The position numbers and the translations under genes are program-made. From the NCBI RefSeq assembly GCF_009765375.1, contig NZ_VTOK01000011.1, positions 124,001 to 188,000 on the forward strand: 64,000 nucleotides of DNA. Reading direction: 5' to 3'. This stretch comes from Alteribacillus sp. YIM 98480. GTDB lineage: Bacteria; Bacillota; Bacilli; Bacillales; Marinococcaceae. This document shows, in pieces, positions 7,857 through 17,598 of this stretch (positions are counted from its first letter, which is position 1; each line of letters opens with the position of its first letter). The notes beneath the pieces are model-generated. The model was given only the letters and a program-made list of their open reading frames with translations, was not told the DNA's origin and made no database searches.

Positions 7857-9125
7857 TTACACCCATCCACGAAATGTTGAAGCTTCCGCCATTTTTCGGA
7901 TACCAACGATATAAGCGGCTAGACGATTGTCCACATGATGAAGTTTTGCTGTATCAATAACATTATGAAAAGCAGTAACGATTTTCTTTTTCAGTTTTTC
8001 TAATACTTCCTCCTCAGACCAGTAGTATCCTAAATTATTTTGCACCCATTCAAAATAGGAAACAGTGACACCCCCGGAGCTAGCCAGGATATCTGGGACA
8101 AGCAGCACATCTCGTTTTGTTAAAATTTTCGTAGCTTCTAATGTTGTCGGACCATTGGCGGCTTCAACGATAATTTCAGCTTTAATGTTCGATGCATTCT
8201 TTTCGGTGATTTGATTTGAAATAGCTGCCGGCACTAAAATATCACATTCACACTCGAGCAGTTCTTCATTTGTAATTGTGTTCGAAAATAAATTGGTTAC
8301 TGTTCCGAAAGAATCACGCCGTTCGAGTAAATAGTCAATATCCAGCCCGTCTTTATCATATAATGCGCCATCCGCGTCAGATATTCCCACAATAACGGCG
8401 CCTCGTTCGTTAAGAATTTGGGCTAAAAAGCCTCCTGCGTTACCAAATCCTTGAATAATTACCCTTGCACCATCTAAGTCAAGCTTTTTTTTCTTTGCTG
8501 CTTCTTCAACGCAAATGGTTACCCCCATAGCTGTTGCCGTTTCACGGCCATTTGAACCCCCAAGAACAATTGGTTTTCCGGTAATAAAACCAGGTGAGTC
8601 AAATTCACGAATGCGGCTGTATTCATCCGTCATCCAAGCCATAATCTGCGAATTCGTAAATACATCAGGGGCTGGAATATCTTTTGTTGGCCCTACGATT
8701 TGACTTATTGCCCGCACGTATCCTCTGCTTAACCGCTCCGTTTCTAAAAAAGACATCGCCCTAGGATCACAAACTATTCCACCTTTACCACCGCCAAAAG
8801 GAACATCGACAATGCCGCACTTTAAACTCATCCAAATGGATAAGGCTTTTACTTCATTTTCTGTTACAGAGGGATGGAATCGAACACCGCCTTTCGTTGG
8901 GCCAACTGCGTCATTATGCTGAGAACGATATCCGGTAAAAACTTGGACACTGCCATCGTCCTTTCTTATCGGTATCCGAACGGTCAATGTGCGAACAGGT
9001 TCTTTAAGCAGTTCATATACGTCTTCTTTATAACCCAGCTTTGATAAAGCATGTTTTATTTCATGCTGTGTTGCTGATAGTAGATCTGTCTGTTCACCCG
9101 TACTTTTGACACTTACTGCGTTCAT
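7857..9125 (-). CDS. NAD-type glutamate dehydrogenase (GudB/RocG family)
   Basis: About 422 residues. It catalyses oxidative deamination of glutamate to 2-oxoglutarate and ammonia. PFGGGKGGIVCDP near residue 100 holds the catalytic lysine region, GPTKGGVRFHP is the substrate-binding block, and IIQGFGNAGGFLA near 220 is the Rossmann nucleotide site. The ATG at 9125 has AAAGGGG 7 nt upstream; an in-frame start 15 codons earlier lacks one. Its place inside the hut operon fits removal of the glutamate made by HutG. Leu/Val/Phe dehydrogenases share the fold, but length and motifs favour glutamate. Confidence 0.88.
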   Translation of the reverse strand: MNAVSVKSTGEQTDLLSATQHEIKHALSKLGYKEDVYELLKEPVRTLTVRIPIRKDDGSVQVFTGYRSQHNDAVGPTKGGVRFHPSVTENEVKALSIWMSLKCGIVDVPFGGGKGGIVCDPRAMSFLETERLSRGYVRAISQIVGPTKDIPAPDVFTNSQIMAWMTDEYSRIREFDSPGFITGKPIVLGGSNGRETATAMGVTICVEEAAKKKKLDLDGARVIIQGFGNAGGFLAQILNERGAVIVGISDADGALYDKDGLDIDYLLERRDSFGTVTNLFSNTITNEELLECECDILVPAAISNQITEKNASNIKAEIIVEAANGPTTLEATKILTKRDVLLVPDILASSGGVTVSYFEWVQNNLGYYWSEEEVLEKLKKKIVTAFHNVIDTAKLHHVDNRLAAYIVGIRKMAEASTFRGWV

Positions 9126-9179
9126 ACTATTACCCCTTTTATCGTTTCCCTGATTTCTTTTTTGTCGCAACTTTTATCC

Positions 9180-10517
9180 TTAAAGTAATAAATAAGCCAG
9201 AGGAGTCGTGATTATAATCGTTAATACCACACGTTCAATCCAAATCACAATTAATTTCGGAATACTTATTGGGATATCCGTAGATAAAATACATGGTATT
9301 AACGCTGAGAAAAACAAAATAGCTGAAACGGACAACGTACCAATCACAAATTTTGTAACCATAGCTGCTTCTGTAACCAGAAGGGCCGGGAGAAACATTT
9401 CCGCAATAGAGACGGCGGATGCCTTAGCTGCAAGCAATGGATCAGGAACCTGTATCATCCAAGTAAATGGATAAAAAATGTAACCCAAGATGTCAAACAT
9501 AGGAGTGTATTCAGCAAGTACTAATCCAAGCAGCCCAACTGACAGAATGGATGGTAAAATAGCCATTGTCATAATCAATCCATCCTTCAAATTAAGCCAA
9601 ATGTTTTTTAGAAGCGATGGAGAGCGTTCTGCTGCTTTCATAGCTTGAAACCAGGCAGCTTTTAGACGATTCTTTTCAATGATGTGCTCAGGACGGCCTT
9701 CCTGGTTATTGATATATTGGTCACTCACTTTACTTAACGGCCAAATCCTTACAGTGATAGCGGTTACAAGAAAGGTCACGAATAAGGTTACCCAGAAGTA
9801 AGTGTTCCAAATTTCCATTAAACCAAGTGTTTTTGCCACCACAATCATAAACGTTGCTGAAACGGTGGAAAACCCGGTTGCAATAATTGTCGCTTCCTTT
9901 ATCGTGTATTTTCCTTCTTTGAAAACGCGGTTTGTAATTAATAAACCTATCGAATAACTGCCTACAAATGATGCGACAGCATCAATAGCAGACCGGCCAG
10001 GCGTTTTCCAAATCGGTCGCATTATAGGCTGCAAAACAACTCCAATAAATTCTAACAACCCATATCCGACCAATAAAGCAAGAAAAACAGAACCAATGGG
10101 TACCAGTAAACCAACTGGCATGACAAGATTTTCAAAAAGAAATGGACCCATACTCGGGTCGGACAGCCAATCAGGACCAAAACTAAAAACAAGCATGAAG
10201 GCGACGACAGCCCCAAAAATTTTAAAAATGGATAAAATCATATTAGCCAAATCTTTATTCCATGAATGATTAATAAAAGGATAAACCGCTCCAGAAATAA
10301 TAATTAGTAATACATAGTATGGAACAAAAGCTGTAAATGTCGTTTGAATATAGGTAACGAAATGGTCGAGAGCAATAGAAGCAGTTCCATTTACATTAAT
10401 TGGAATAAAAAAAGTAAAAATACCGATTAGACTAAAAATGATAAATTTTAATAAATGATTGCTCGTCCATTGCTGTTCTTGGTACTCAGCCGGGGACTCC
10501 TTTTGATGATTTTCCAT
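9180..10517 (-). CDS. YjiH family membrane protein (nucleoside-recognition/Gate domain)
   Basis: 445 residues with about ten membrane segments. The internal parts PGRSAIDAVASFVGSYSIGLLITNRVF and KEATIIATGFSTVSATFMIVVAKTLG are typical of Gate/nucleoside-recognition domains in the YjiH family. The family's transported substrate is unknown. It lies between hutG and glutamate dehydrogenase with the ATG 54 bp after hutG and a GGGGAGGC ribosome site. Context suggests movement of a compound linked to histidine breakdown (histidine, urocanate, formamide or glutamate), but that is inference. Confidence 0.78.
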   Translation of the reverse strand: MENHQKESPAEYQEQQWTSNHLLKFIIFSLIGIFTFFIPINVNGTASIALDHFVTYIQTTFTAFVPYYVLLIIISGAVYPFINHSWNKDLANMILSIFKIFGAVVAFMLVFSFGPDWLSDPSMGPFLFENLVMPVGLLVPIGSVFLALLVGYGLLEFIGVVLQPIMRPIWKTPGRSAIDAVASFVGSYSIGLLITNRVFKEGKYTIKEATIIATGFSTVSATFMIVVAKTLGLMEIWNTYFWVTLFVTFLVTAITVRIWPLSKVSDQYINNQEGRPEHIIEKNRLKAAWFQAMKAAERSPSLLKNIWLNLKDGLIMTMAILPSILSVGLLGLVLAEYTPMFDILGYIFYPFTWMIQVPDPLLAAKASAVSIAEMFLPALLVTEAAMVTKFVIGTLSVSAILFFSALIPCILSTDIPISIPKLIVIWIERVVLTIIITTPLAYLLL

Positions 10518-10571
10518 ATATATGCCTCCCCCTATAGAAATATTTTAATAGGAGAGGAACTTACTTGTCCC

Positions 10572-11558
10572 TCACCTTTTACAATAACCCGTCAAAAACG
10601 ACAGCATGGTATGGACAGCACTTTTGACTGATTGTTCTGCAACGTCTTTTCTCGGGTCTAAACAAACAATATCCATAGCCTTTACTTTGATGTGTTCTCC
10701 GGCCATTTGAACAGCTTCAAATAATTCTTCTGAGTACATTCCTCCTGGTGTTGCTGCTGGAGCTGCCGGGCCATGTACGATATCTAATACATCCATATCT
10801 ACAGTCAAATAGATGGTATCTACTTCATCTTCCAATTGACGTAAAGCATTGTTGATAGCATTAGAAATTCCCTTTTTTCTTGCCTGTTTCATCGTTGTAT
10901 AATGAAGTCCAGCTTTGTCTGCGAAATCCTTAAGTTCCTTAGCGTTAAAAAAACCATGCAATCCAATATTATGAACGTGGTTTCCCTGAATGGCTTCACT
11001 TTCAATCAGGTTACGTATTGGTGTACCGTTCGCTGGGCCGATTAATTTAGGGTCTCTCAAATCAAAATGCGTATCTAACTGTAATATTCCAATTTTTTCA
11101 TTTGGGTGGGCTTGCTTCCAGCCTTTGACCAGCATCGCTGTAATGGAATGATCGCCGCCCATTGAAATTGGCAATGTATGTGGATGGTAAGTTCGCATAG
11201 CGACCATAGCTTCTTGAATTTGTTGATGTGTATATTCAATATTGGTCACATGTTGTTTCACATTTCCAAGGTCGATAGCCTTTAACTGAGCCAAGTCAAT
11301 GTCTTCATCCAAGTTATAAGTGCTAAATGCCTTCCACGCCTGCCTCATTGCTTCTGGGTTTTCACTAGCAGCAGAAGTACTGATCGATGATTTTGAAAGC
11401 GGGACTCCTAAAATGGTTACGTCATAATCATCCCAATTAAGTTTGGCTTCCTCTGCGGTTTCAATCCATTCATGAACTTTTATATCTTTGCTTTTATCGG
11501 TTTGACGAGACCAGATCATACTCGGTTTGTCTAACATTGGATAAGGATAGCTGCTCAT
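10572..11558 (-). CDS. hutG: formimidoylglutamase
   Basis: 328 residues of the ureohydrolase (arginase) family. It hydrolyses N-formimidoyl-L-glutamate to glutamate and formamide, the last hut step. Metal ligands are seen as GGDHS near residue 137, QLDTHFD near 163 and TVDMDVLD near 252. It starts at the ATG that overlaps the hutI stop (ATGA), so translation is coupled. The neighbouring hutI and hutU genes settle the substrate; arginase or agmatinase is much less likely. Confidence 0.93.
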   Translation of the reverse strand: MSSYPYPMLDKPSMIWSRQTDKSKDIKVHEWIETAEEAKLNWDDYDVTILGVPLSKSSISTSAASENPEAMRQAWKAFSTYNLDEDIDLAQLKAIDLGNVKQHVTNIEYTHQQIQEAMVAMRTYHPHTLPISMGGDHSITAMLVKGWKQAHPNEKIGILQLDTHFDLRDPKLIGPANGTPIRNLIESEAIQGNHVHNIGLHGFFNAKELKDFADKAGLHYTTMKQARKKGISNAINNALRQLEDEVDTIYLTVDMDVLDIVHGPAAPAATPGGMYSEELFEAVQMAGEHIKVKAMDIVCLDPRKDVAEQSVKSAVHTMLSFLTGYCKR

Positions 11559-12829
11559 TGCAACTGCCCGCCTTTTACTAACGGGATCCCTGCTTTTACG
11601 ACCGTATCCACGTGATTCATTCCATATTTATACGATAATGTGAGATAGTTTGGCACATCAAAAATGGTGACATCCGCTTTTTTTCCAGGTTCAAGACTTC
11701 CGATTTCTGCTGCGCACCCAATTGCGTGAGCGGCATTAATAGTAGTCGCTGTCAATACTTCCTCTGGTGTCATACCCATTTTTAAGCAGCCTAAATTCAT
11801 AATGAATGGAAGTGAAATCGTTGGAGAAGACCCCGGGTTCGCATCGGTCGATAAAGCCACTGCTACACCGGCATCAATCATTTTTCTTGCTTCGGCAAAT
11901 TCAGCCATCAAGAAAAATGCTGTTCCGGGTAATAGCACACCAACTACTCCTGCTTCAGCCATTTTCTTTATTCCATTCTCTGAAGCTTTTAGTAAATGAT
12001 CCGCAGATATAGCTCCAATCGATGCCGCTAACTCTGCTCCTTCATATGGTTCAATTTCGTCTGCGTGAATTTTTGGTATCAGCCCGTATTCTTTTCCAGC
12101 TTCTAAGACTTTTCTCGACTGTTCCGGAGTAAATACGCCTCTTTCACAAAAGACATCATTGAATACAGCCAGCTTTTTATCAGCTACTTCCGGAAGCATC
12201 TCTTGAATCACACGATCAACAAATTTATCAGGGTCGTCTTTTTCATCCATTGGAATAGCATGAGCACCCATAAAGGTCGAAACAAGGTCAACCGGATGGT
12301 CATTATTTAGCTGTTCAGCCACTTCGAGCTGTTTCAGCTCGTGTTCAAGCGTTAATCCGTATCCACTCTTTGCTTCCACTGTAGTTACACCATGCAGAAG
12401 AAATTGATTCAACCTTTTTTTTGATTCATCGTACAACTGCTCATAGCTAGCTTGCTGAGTTGCTCGAGTAGTGGCATGAATACCGCCGCCCGACTGCATG
12501 ATATCCATGTACGTTCGTCCTTTTAGACGCATGGCGTATTCATTTTCTCTCGTTCCGGCGTGAACAAGGTGGGTATGGGGATCAACAAGTCCTGGAGCAA
12601 CCACCTTTCCCGTCGCATCTATTTGTTCAGCAGACTGAAAATGCTCTTGGTATTTTTCACGGATTTCCTTATCAGGACCCGCTTCGACAATGTTACCGTC
12701 TTCAATAAAGAGGCTTCCATTTTCAATCAAGTTTAATTGAGACATAGCCTCTTTTGCAGCTGGACCATCCGTGTTGCCAGCCATCGTAATCAATTGTGCA
12801 GCGTTTGTAATAAACATTTTTTGTGCCAT
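11555..12829 (-). CDS. hutI: imidazolonepropionase
   Basis: 424 residues of the amidohydrolase family. It opens imidazolone-propionate to formimidoylglutamate. DPHTHLVHAGTRENEYAMR near residue 80 carries the first metal histidines, IHADEIEP near 252 the third, and STDANPGSSPT near 327 the catalytic aspartate. GAGGAGGGG precedes the ATG. It follows hutU by 18 bp and overlaps hutG by four bases. Confidence 0.96.
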   Translation of the reverse strand: MAQKMFITNAAQLITMAGNTDGPAAKEAMSQLNLIENGSLFIEDGNIVEAGPDKEIREKYQEHFQSAEQIDATGKVVAPGLVDPHTHLVHAGTRENEYAMRLKGRTYMDIMQSGGGIHATTRATQQASYEQLYDESKKRLNQFLLHGVTTVEAKSGYGLTLEHELKQLEVAEQLNNDHPVDLVSTFMGAHAIPMDEKDDPDKFVDRVIQEMLPEVADKKLAVFNDVFCERGVFTPEQSRKVLEAGKEYGLIPKIHADEIEPYEGAELAASIGAISADHLLKASENGIKKMAEAGVVGVLLPGTAFFLMAEFAEARKMIDAGVAVALSTDANPGSSPTISLPFIMNLGCLKMGMTPEEVLTATTINAAHAIGCAAEIGSLEPGKKADVTIFDVPNYLTLSYKYGMNHVDTVVKAGIPLVKGGQLQ

Positions 12830-12847
12830 GTATTTACCCCTCCTCTT

Positions 12848-14512
12848 TTATTTGCGAAGCATTGGTACTTGAATCCCTTTATTGTGAGCTGTCTTTTCGG
12901 CGAGTTTATATCCTGCATCCACATGACGAACTACACCCATTCCTGGATCTGTTGTTAACACTCGTTGAAGGCGCTTTTCTGCATCTTTCGTTCCATCTGC
13001 TACGATTACCATTCCAGCATGAAGGGAGTAACCCATACCAACACCTCCGCCATGGTGAACACTAACCCAGCTTGCCCCGCCAACACTATTAATAAGTGCA
13101 TTAAGAATTGGCCAATCACTAACCGCATCACTGCCATCTTTCATGGATTCTGTTTCCCGGTTCGGGGATGCAACAGATCCTGAATCAAGATGATCACGTC
13201 CAATGACAATCGGCGCCTTTAATTCTTCGCGTGCGACCATATCGTTAATTATTTTTCCAAACTTGGCCCGTTCTCCATAACCAAGCCAGCAAATGCGGGA
13301 AGGAAGTCCTTGAAAACTAATTTTTTCTTGAGCCATACGTATCCAGTTGCATAAATGTTCATTGTCACTAAATTCTCTTAAGATAACTTCATCCGTTTTA
13401 TAAATATCTTCTGGATCTCCTGATAACGCTACCCAGCGAAATGGACCTTTTCCTTCGCAAAACTGCGGCCTAATATAAGCTGGCACAAACCCAGGAAAAT
13501 TAAAAGCATTCTCAACGCCTTCATCTTTAGCAACCTGGCGTATGTTATTTCCGTAATCAAATGTAACGGCTCCTTGTTTTTGCAAATCAAGCATGGCCTG
13601 TACATGAGATGCAATTGTTTGTTTGGAAAGCTTTATATAGCGATCTGGATCGTTTGCACGAAGTTCAATAGCTGATTGCAAATCCATGTCCGCGGGAACA
13701 TAGCCAGTGAGCGGATCATGCGAGGACGTTTGGTCCGTTAATACATCGGGTATAAAACCCAATTCATTCATTTTTGGCAAAATTTCTGCTGCATTTCCCA
13801 ATAAACCAATAGAAAGAGCCTTTTTATTCTCTTTTGCTTCTTTCGCTAAACGTACCGCTTCTTCTAAGCTATCTGTCGAAACGTCTAGATATTTCGTTTC
13901 AATACGACGGTCGATTCGGTGTTGATCAATTTCAATGGCAATACATACTCCGCCATTCATTGTTACAGCCAATGGTTGAGCTCCACCCATGCCGCCCAGT
14001 CCTGCAGTTACCGTAATTGTTCCTTTCATGTCTGAGCCAAAATGCTGTTTGGCACACTCGGCAAACGTTTCATAGGTTCCTTGTACAATCCCCTGACTTC
14101 CAATGTAAATCCAGCTTCCTGCCGTCATTTGTCCGTACATCATCAAACCGTTCTGATCAAGCTCATGAAAATGCTCCCAGTTTGCCCAAGCCGGTACAAG
14201 ATTAGAATTTGCAATCAACACCTTAGGGGCATCTTTATGGGAAGGAAAGACTGCAACTGGCTTTCCGGATTGAACCAGTAATGTTTCGTCATCTTCAAGT
14301 GTTTTCAGCGTGTCGACAATCGCCTCGTAACATTCCCAATTACGAGCAGCTTTCCCAATCCCCCCGTATACGACGAGATCTTCTGGATTTTCCGCCACGT
14401 CTGGGTGAAGATTATTGTTTAACATCCGCAAAGCTGCCTCCTGCAGCCAGCCTTTTGTATTCAAATCTGATCCTGTATATTGTTTCACTTGCTTGTATTT
14501 TGTATCTGTCAT
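12848..14512 (-). CDS. hutU: urocanate hydratase
   Basis: About 554 residues. It converts urocanate to imidazolonepropionate with a tightly bound NAD+ that acts as an electrophile. The N-terminal [15 protein letters not shown], the [15 protein letters not shown]-binding loop near residue 170, and the C-terminal [19 protein letters not shown] block are diagnostic. I prefer the ATG at 14512, six nt after AAAGGATG; an ATG three codons earlier overlaps that site. It is the first gene of the six-gene unit. A cre-like site lies upstream at 14631. Confidence 0.96.
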   Translation of the reverse strand: MTDTKYKQVKQYTGSDLNTKGWLQEAALRMLNNNLHPDVAENPEDLVVYGGIGKAARNWECYEAIVDTLKTLEDDETLLVQSGKPVAVFPSHKDAPKVLIANSNLVPAWANWEHFHELDQNGLMMYGQMTAGSWIYIGSQGIVQGTYETFAECAKQHFGSDMKGTITVTAGLGGMGGAQPLAVTMNGGVCIAIEIDQHRIDRRIETKYLDVSTDSLEEAVRLAKEAKENKKALSIGLLGNAAEILPKMNELGFIPDVLTDQTSSHDPLTGYVPADMDLQSAIELRANDPDRYIKLSKQTIASHVQAMLDLQKQGAVTFDYGNNIRQVAKDEGVENAFNFPGFVPAYIRPQFCEGKGPFRWVALSGDPEDIYKTDEVILREFSDNEHLCNWIRMAQEKISFQGLPSRICWLGYGERAKFGKIINDMVAREELKAPIVIGRDHLDSGSVASPNRETESMKDGSDAVSDWPILNALINSVGGASWVSVHHGGGVGMGYSLHAGMVIVADGTKDAEKRLQRVLTTDPGMGVVRHVDAGYKLAEKTAHNKGIQVPMLRK

Positions 14513-14630
14513 TTCATTCATCCTTTCTTCGTTTTTGGATTAATTAAATGGTATCAACGGATACAACGAAAAAATAGATGATTAACTTTCGATTTTCTAT
14601 AAAAATATGCAATATCTATAAAAAAATATT

Positions 14631-14645
14631 CGAAAACGCTTTTAT
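14631..14645 (-). promoter_or_regulatory. possible cre (CcpA) site upstream of hutU
   Basis: The minus strand reads ATAAAAGCGTTTTCG, which matches the 15-base cre consensus at 13 positions; the G of the TG and the last base differ. It lies about 120 bp before hutU in an AT-rich region where I cannot place a convincing promoter. Confidence 0.4.
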
Positions 14646-14712
14646 TTTATAGAACAAAATTTAGAAAAGATAAATTCATATGAAATTAGGTTAGTCAATT
14701 ATCAAGTTGAAG

Positions 14713-14872
14713 TAAGAAAAGCGCAAGCGCCTTGTTCACGAGCCAAGTTCTGAAGGGGCGGCATATGGAAAGCTGATCTTTGCTTTTCATTGACGAATCG
14801 AAGGAATCTCGAGTGAGTAGGCGCTGGAGCTAGACATGTAATACGCCAACTATTTATAATTTCTTACCTTTA
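14713..14872 (+). repeat. MITE-like repeat, copy B (160 bp)
   Basis: Same ends as copy A (GTAAGAAAAGCGC left, TTTCTTACCTTT right) and the same GGAAAGC/GCTTT hairpin, with a small deletion in the GAGC-GACAAG part. It lies between hutU and the AraC-type regulator. The remaining gap to 15156 holds a small GAGCGA/TCGCTC hairpin at 14882-14899 and no gene. Confidence 0.85.
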
Positions 14873-15096
14873 TAAAAAAACGAGCGAAATATATCGCTCA
14901 TATTTATGTTGTTTAATTGTTAAGTACCCAAACTTTTTATATTTGCGTTTTTCCTGCGGTTCCAGGATATGTCATTTCATAAGGATTTAGTATAAAATTT
15001 AATTCGGAGTTTGTTAGCACGTTAAACTGTAAGCATAATTCACGAACTGTTTTCCTGTTAAAATAGCTTCACGTGGGATACGTGAGCCTAAAAATT

Positions 15097-15129
15097 ACCC
15101 CGTAACACCTTAAAATTGTGTCACGGGGG
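15097..15129 (-). terminator. terminator after AraC-type regulator
   Basis: CCCCGT-A-ACAC (15098-15108) pairs with GTGT-C-ACGGGG (15118-15128) with one internal mismatch. On the minus strand it is followed by TAATTTTTAGG; on the plus strand by TTCTTTTG. A second hairpin, TCACGT/ACGTGA at 15069-15085, lies just downstream. Confidence 0.65.
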
Positions 15130-15156
15130 TTCTTTTGTCCCATTTTCACTTTTTAA

Positions 15157-16629
15157 CTAATGGAAACGCCTATATTCTCTCGGTGTTTGTCCAGTATGCT
15201 CTTTAAACACACGACTGAAATAATTTGGGTTGTTGAAGCCTATAGAGCGGGCTATGTTTTGAACACTTTCATCCGAGGAAAGGAGTTCTTTTGCTTTTTG
15301 AATACGCATGGATAACAGAAGATCACGGAAAGAGCGATTATATTTTTTTGAAAGTAAATGGCTAAGGTAGGAAGGACTCCGACCTACATGTGCAGCCACT
15401 GTCTTTAAATCCAACTTGGAATCAGCAAAATTTTTTTCCATATACGAAACCGCTGCTTCTACCGCATCTCCCTTCACTTTAGAAGGCTGCTCCTCCATTG
15501 TCTGGACAAGATAGTTTGAAAAAAGAATGATGTCCTGAACAATACGGTAGAGCACAGGGCTATATAAAATTTTATCAAACACATTCTTGTAATATTCTTC
15601 TCGATCTTTACTATTCATTCCATTTCGATCCATAAACCGCCGAATTTGGGCAAGAATACTTGTTAAACGTGTTCGCAGCAATCCAGGCTCAGGGTATGGC
15701 GGTACCAAATCAAAAAACTCTTCATACATCCACTTTTTAATATCATTTCCTCTCGCTTCTTCTAACATATAAACCCACTTTCTTTGATCTTCCATTGTTA
15801 AAAAAGGGTCCATATCTTTCCAAGGATGAAAGCGTTCTGTCTCAAATACCTGTTGATACCCAGTAAAAAAAGTCGTTTCCATTACTTTGCGCAGCTTTAA
15901 ATAGATTTGGTGAAGCGATTCTTCACCACTTTGCGAATGCACAACAATAGCTAACGGACTTCCTGCTTTTAGCTCCCATTCCCGCAAAAAGCGCTGAGCC
16001 TGTGTGAATGTCTCTGTAAACTCGTGATGAAATACAAGTACAATTCGATCACTTGTCGAGAAAACCGATGGTTCAAAGTAAAAATCAAATTGTTCTATAA
16101 ATTTTCGTAAATAGGTTAAATCGTTTACATACTCCGTTTTTAATAAATAAACAGGGTAGGGATAAGGATTGCGATCTTCAATAAACAATGATTCATAGTC
16201 CAACGCTGGCCTTGTTAATTCGGGATGTACCTCTTTAGAGTAATAAGAAAGATTTCTTATAGCTTGCTGTAAGGAATGTTTAACACTAGGCGGAGCAAGC
16301 GGCTTTACCCACAGATCTATTGCTTGAAGTTCCATTGCCTGCATGGCTCGCTCAAAAGTGGGCTCTGCAGTAAGTGCAATAACCTGCTTTGTATATCTGC
16401 GTATGTAAAATTTAAATATCTCCCATTTGTCTTCAGCAATCATATCTAATTCTATACATGCAATGTCGGGCAAAGAGTTCTCCAGATCATCTAACAAATC
16501 CGATAAATGATAGGCTGTTCGAATAGTTGAAATGGGTAAAGAATATTTGGAAATAAACCATTGAATTCCTAGAACTTCTTGCTTATCACGGTCAGAAATT
16601 AATAACTTATATATTTTCCCCACCTCCAT
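15157..16629 (-). CDS. AraC-family response-regulator-like transcription factor
   Basis: 490 residues. The N-terminus (about 5-125) looks like a receiver domain (KLLISDRDKQ at the start, VIALTAEPTFERA and WVKPL near the end), but the phosphoacceptor region reads CIELDMIAEDKWE and is atypical. A middle region of about 250 residues is not recognised. The C-terminus (about 390-490) is a double helix-turn-helix AraC domain: LKTVAAHVGRSPSYLSHLLSKKYN and IARSIGFNNPNYFSRVFKEHTGQTPREYR. No histidine kinase gene is adjacent. It may regulate the neighbouring hut operon, but nothing in the sequence proves this. The only ribosome-site-like stretch (GGAGGTGGGG) lies on and after the ATG, so the start is uncertain. 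Confidence 0.82.
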   Translation of the reverse strand: MEVGKIYKLLISDRDKQEVLGIQWFISKYSLPISTIRTAYHLSDLLDDLENSLPDIACIELDMIAEDKWEIFKFYIRRYTKQVIALTAEPTFERAMQAMELQAIDLWVKPLAPPSVKHSLQQAIRNLSYYSKEVHPELTRPALDYESLFIEDRNPYPYPVYLLKTEYVNDLTYLRKFIEQFDFYFEPSVFSTSDRIVLVFHHEFTETFTQAQRFLREWELKAGSPLAIVVHSQSGEESLHQIYLKLRKVMETTFFTGYQQVFETERFHPWKDMDPFLTMEDQRKWVYMLEEARGNDIKKWMYEEFFDLVPPYPEPGLLRTRLTSILAQIRRFMDRNGMNSKDREEYYKNVFDKILYSPVLYRIVQDIILFSNYLVQTMEEQPSKVKGDAVEAAVSYMEKNFADSKLDLKTVAAHVGRSPSYLSHLLSKKYNRSFRDLLLSMRIQKAKELLSSDESVQNIARSIGFNNPNYFSRVFKEHTGQTPREYRRFH

Positions 16630-16981
16630 GTGAGAATTATTAAGTTAACTGGTGCAGAGGAATAGTTGAACGAGGAGGGTTCTAACAGATAAAAGATGAA
16701 GTCTAAATGAGGTTTTACATTTATAATTTAGCCATTATAAACGATTCCCGACAAGTAATACAAATAATTATAAAAACACTGAAGGGATGTTTGAAGATAT
16801 TTAAATGATTCTATAATGAGTATGAAGAGATGGGACAATAATAAAAGAAGAGATTTGGTGAATAGAATACCTAAGTACTCTACATTGGATAAGGTCTCTT
16901 GATTTGAACATATGCTGACGAGGTTAGATGTTAATAAAAGGGTAACTTGCAAGGAAAAATAGACCTTGTCCTTATGCAATT
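16630..16981. other. intergenic stretch, no gene seen
   Basis: About 350 AT-rich bases between the AraC-type regulator and the repeats at 16982. The minus-strand frame here gives a low-complexity hydrophobic peptide with no ribosome site or recognisable family, so I do not call it a gene. Confidence 0.5.
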
Positions 16982-17110
16982 AAAGGAAACTTGGCTAGCG
17001 CCAAATTTCAGGTGAAGTCGATTACTTAGTTGACTTATACTGATTTCCTCAACATTTTGACGGCGTCGATGATTCATCCATGTCCATGCTAAATTTTATA
17101 TTTCCTATCA
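16982..17110 (+). repeat. companion repeat (second copy)
   Basis: Matches 3739-3865 along its length, including the hairpin CTTGGCTAGCGCCAA and the block CTGATTTCCTCAACATTTTG followed by GTCGATGATTCATCCA. It lies immediately left of MITE-like copy C. Confidence 0.75.
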
Positions 17111-17116
17111 GTGTAA

Positions 17117-17277
17117 TAAGAAAAGCGCAAGCCTCTTGCTTACGAGCGACAAGTCCTGGAGGGGCGGCATATGGAAAGCTGATCTTTGCTTTCCATTGAC
17201 GAACCGAAGGAATCTCGAGCGAGTAGGCGCTAAAGCTAGACATGTAAAACGCCAACTATTTATAATTTCTTACCTTT
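17117..17277 (+). repeat. MITE-like repeat, copy C (161 bp)
   Basis: Near-consensus copy with TAAGAAAAGCGCAAGC at the left end, a perfect GGAAAGC-N8-GCTTTCC hairpin, and TTTCTTACCTTT at the right end. Its right end is 15 bp from the tlp terminator. Confidence 0.88.
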
Positions 17278-17291
17278 ACAAAAAGACGTAT

Positions 17292-17327
17292 ACAGGCATA
17301 AAGGTGATATACACCATTTATGCCTGT
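17292..17327 (-). terminator. terminator of tlp
   Basis: ACAGGCATAAA-GGTG pairs with CACC-(A)TTTATGCCTGT around a 5-nt loop, an almost perfect 15-bp stem. T tracts lie on both sides (TCTTTTTG on the minus strand, CCGTTTTT on the plus strand). Confidence 0.75.
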
Positions 17328-17333
17328 CCGTTT

Positions 17334-17570
17334 TTATGAGTGGTTCTGCTGATCATTTACTTCATCTTTGATTTCTTCACGCATACCTTCTATCGCTCTT
17401 TCACGACGTTGGTTTTTCTCTTCAATTTGTTGTTTATCTTCTTGACTCAGCTCTTCAGCGTGAGCTTTTTCAAAATCTCTCGCCTCATTCATATTTTGCA
17501 GCGTATGCCCGATATTATTTTCAATTCTTTCTGCGTTGTTAGAACGATCATCTGGTTTAGGCTTTTCCAA
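17334..17570 (-). CDS. tlp: small acid-soluble spore protein, Tlp family
   Basis: 78 residues, strongly charged. PKPDDRSNNAERIENNIGHTLQNMNEA at the start and EEKNQRRERAIEGMREEIKDE near the end match the Tlp (thioredoxin-like protein) family of minor small acid-soluble spore proteins. These are made in the forespore under sigma-G and degraded on germination. A GGAGGGA ribosome site precedes the start. A sigma-G-type promoter is visible at 17599-17629. The gene stands alone with its own terminator. Confidence 0.9.
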   Translation of the reverse strand: MEKPKPDDRSNNAERIENNIGHTLQNMNEARDFEKAHAEELSQEDKQQIEEKNQRRERAIEGMREEIKDEVNDQQNHS

Positions 17571-17598
17571 ATTTATTCCCTCCTTTTCTTTTGAGGTT

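Noticed and set aside
14522-14700. HutP-type NAG array before hutU
   Set aside because: UAG triplets are present but not at a 7-nt period, so no HutP site is claimed there.
16728-16979. 83-residue minus-strand frame before the companion repeat
   Set aside because: AT-rich, Leu/Tyr/Ser-rich with no ribosome site and no recognisable domain.
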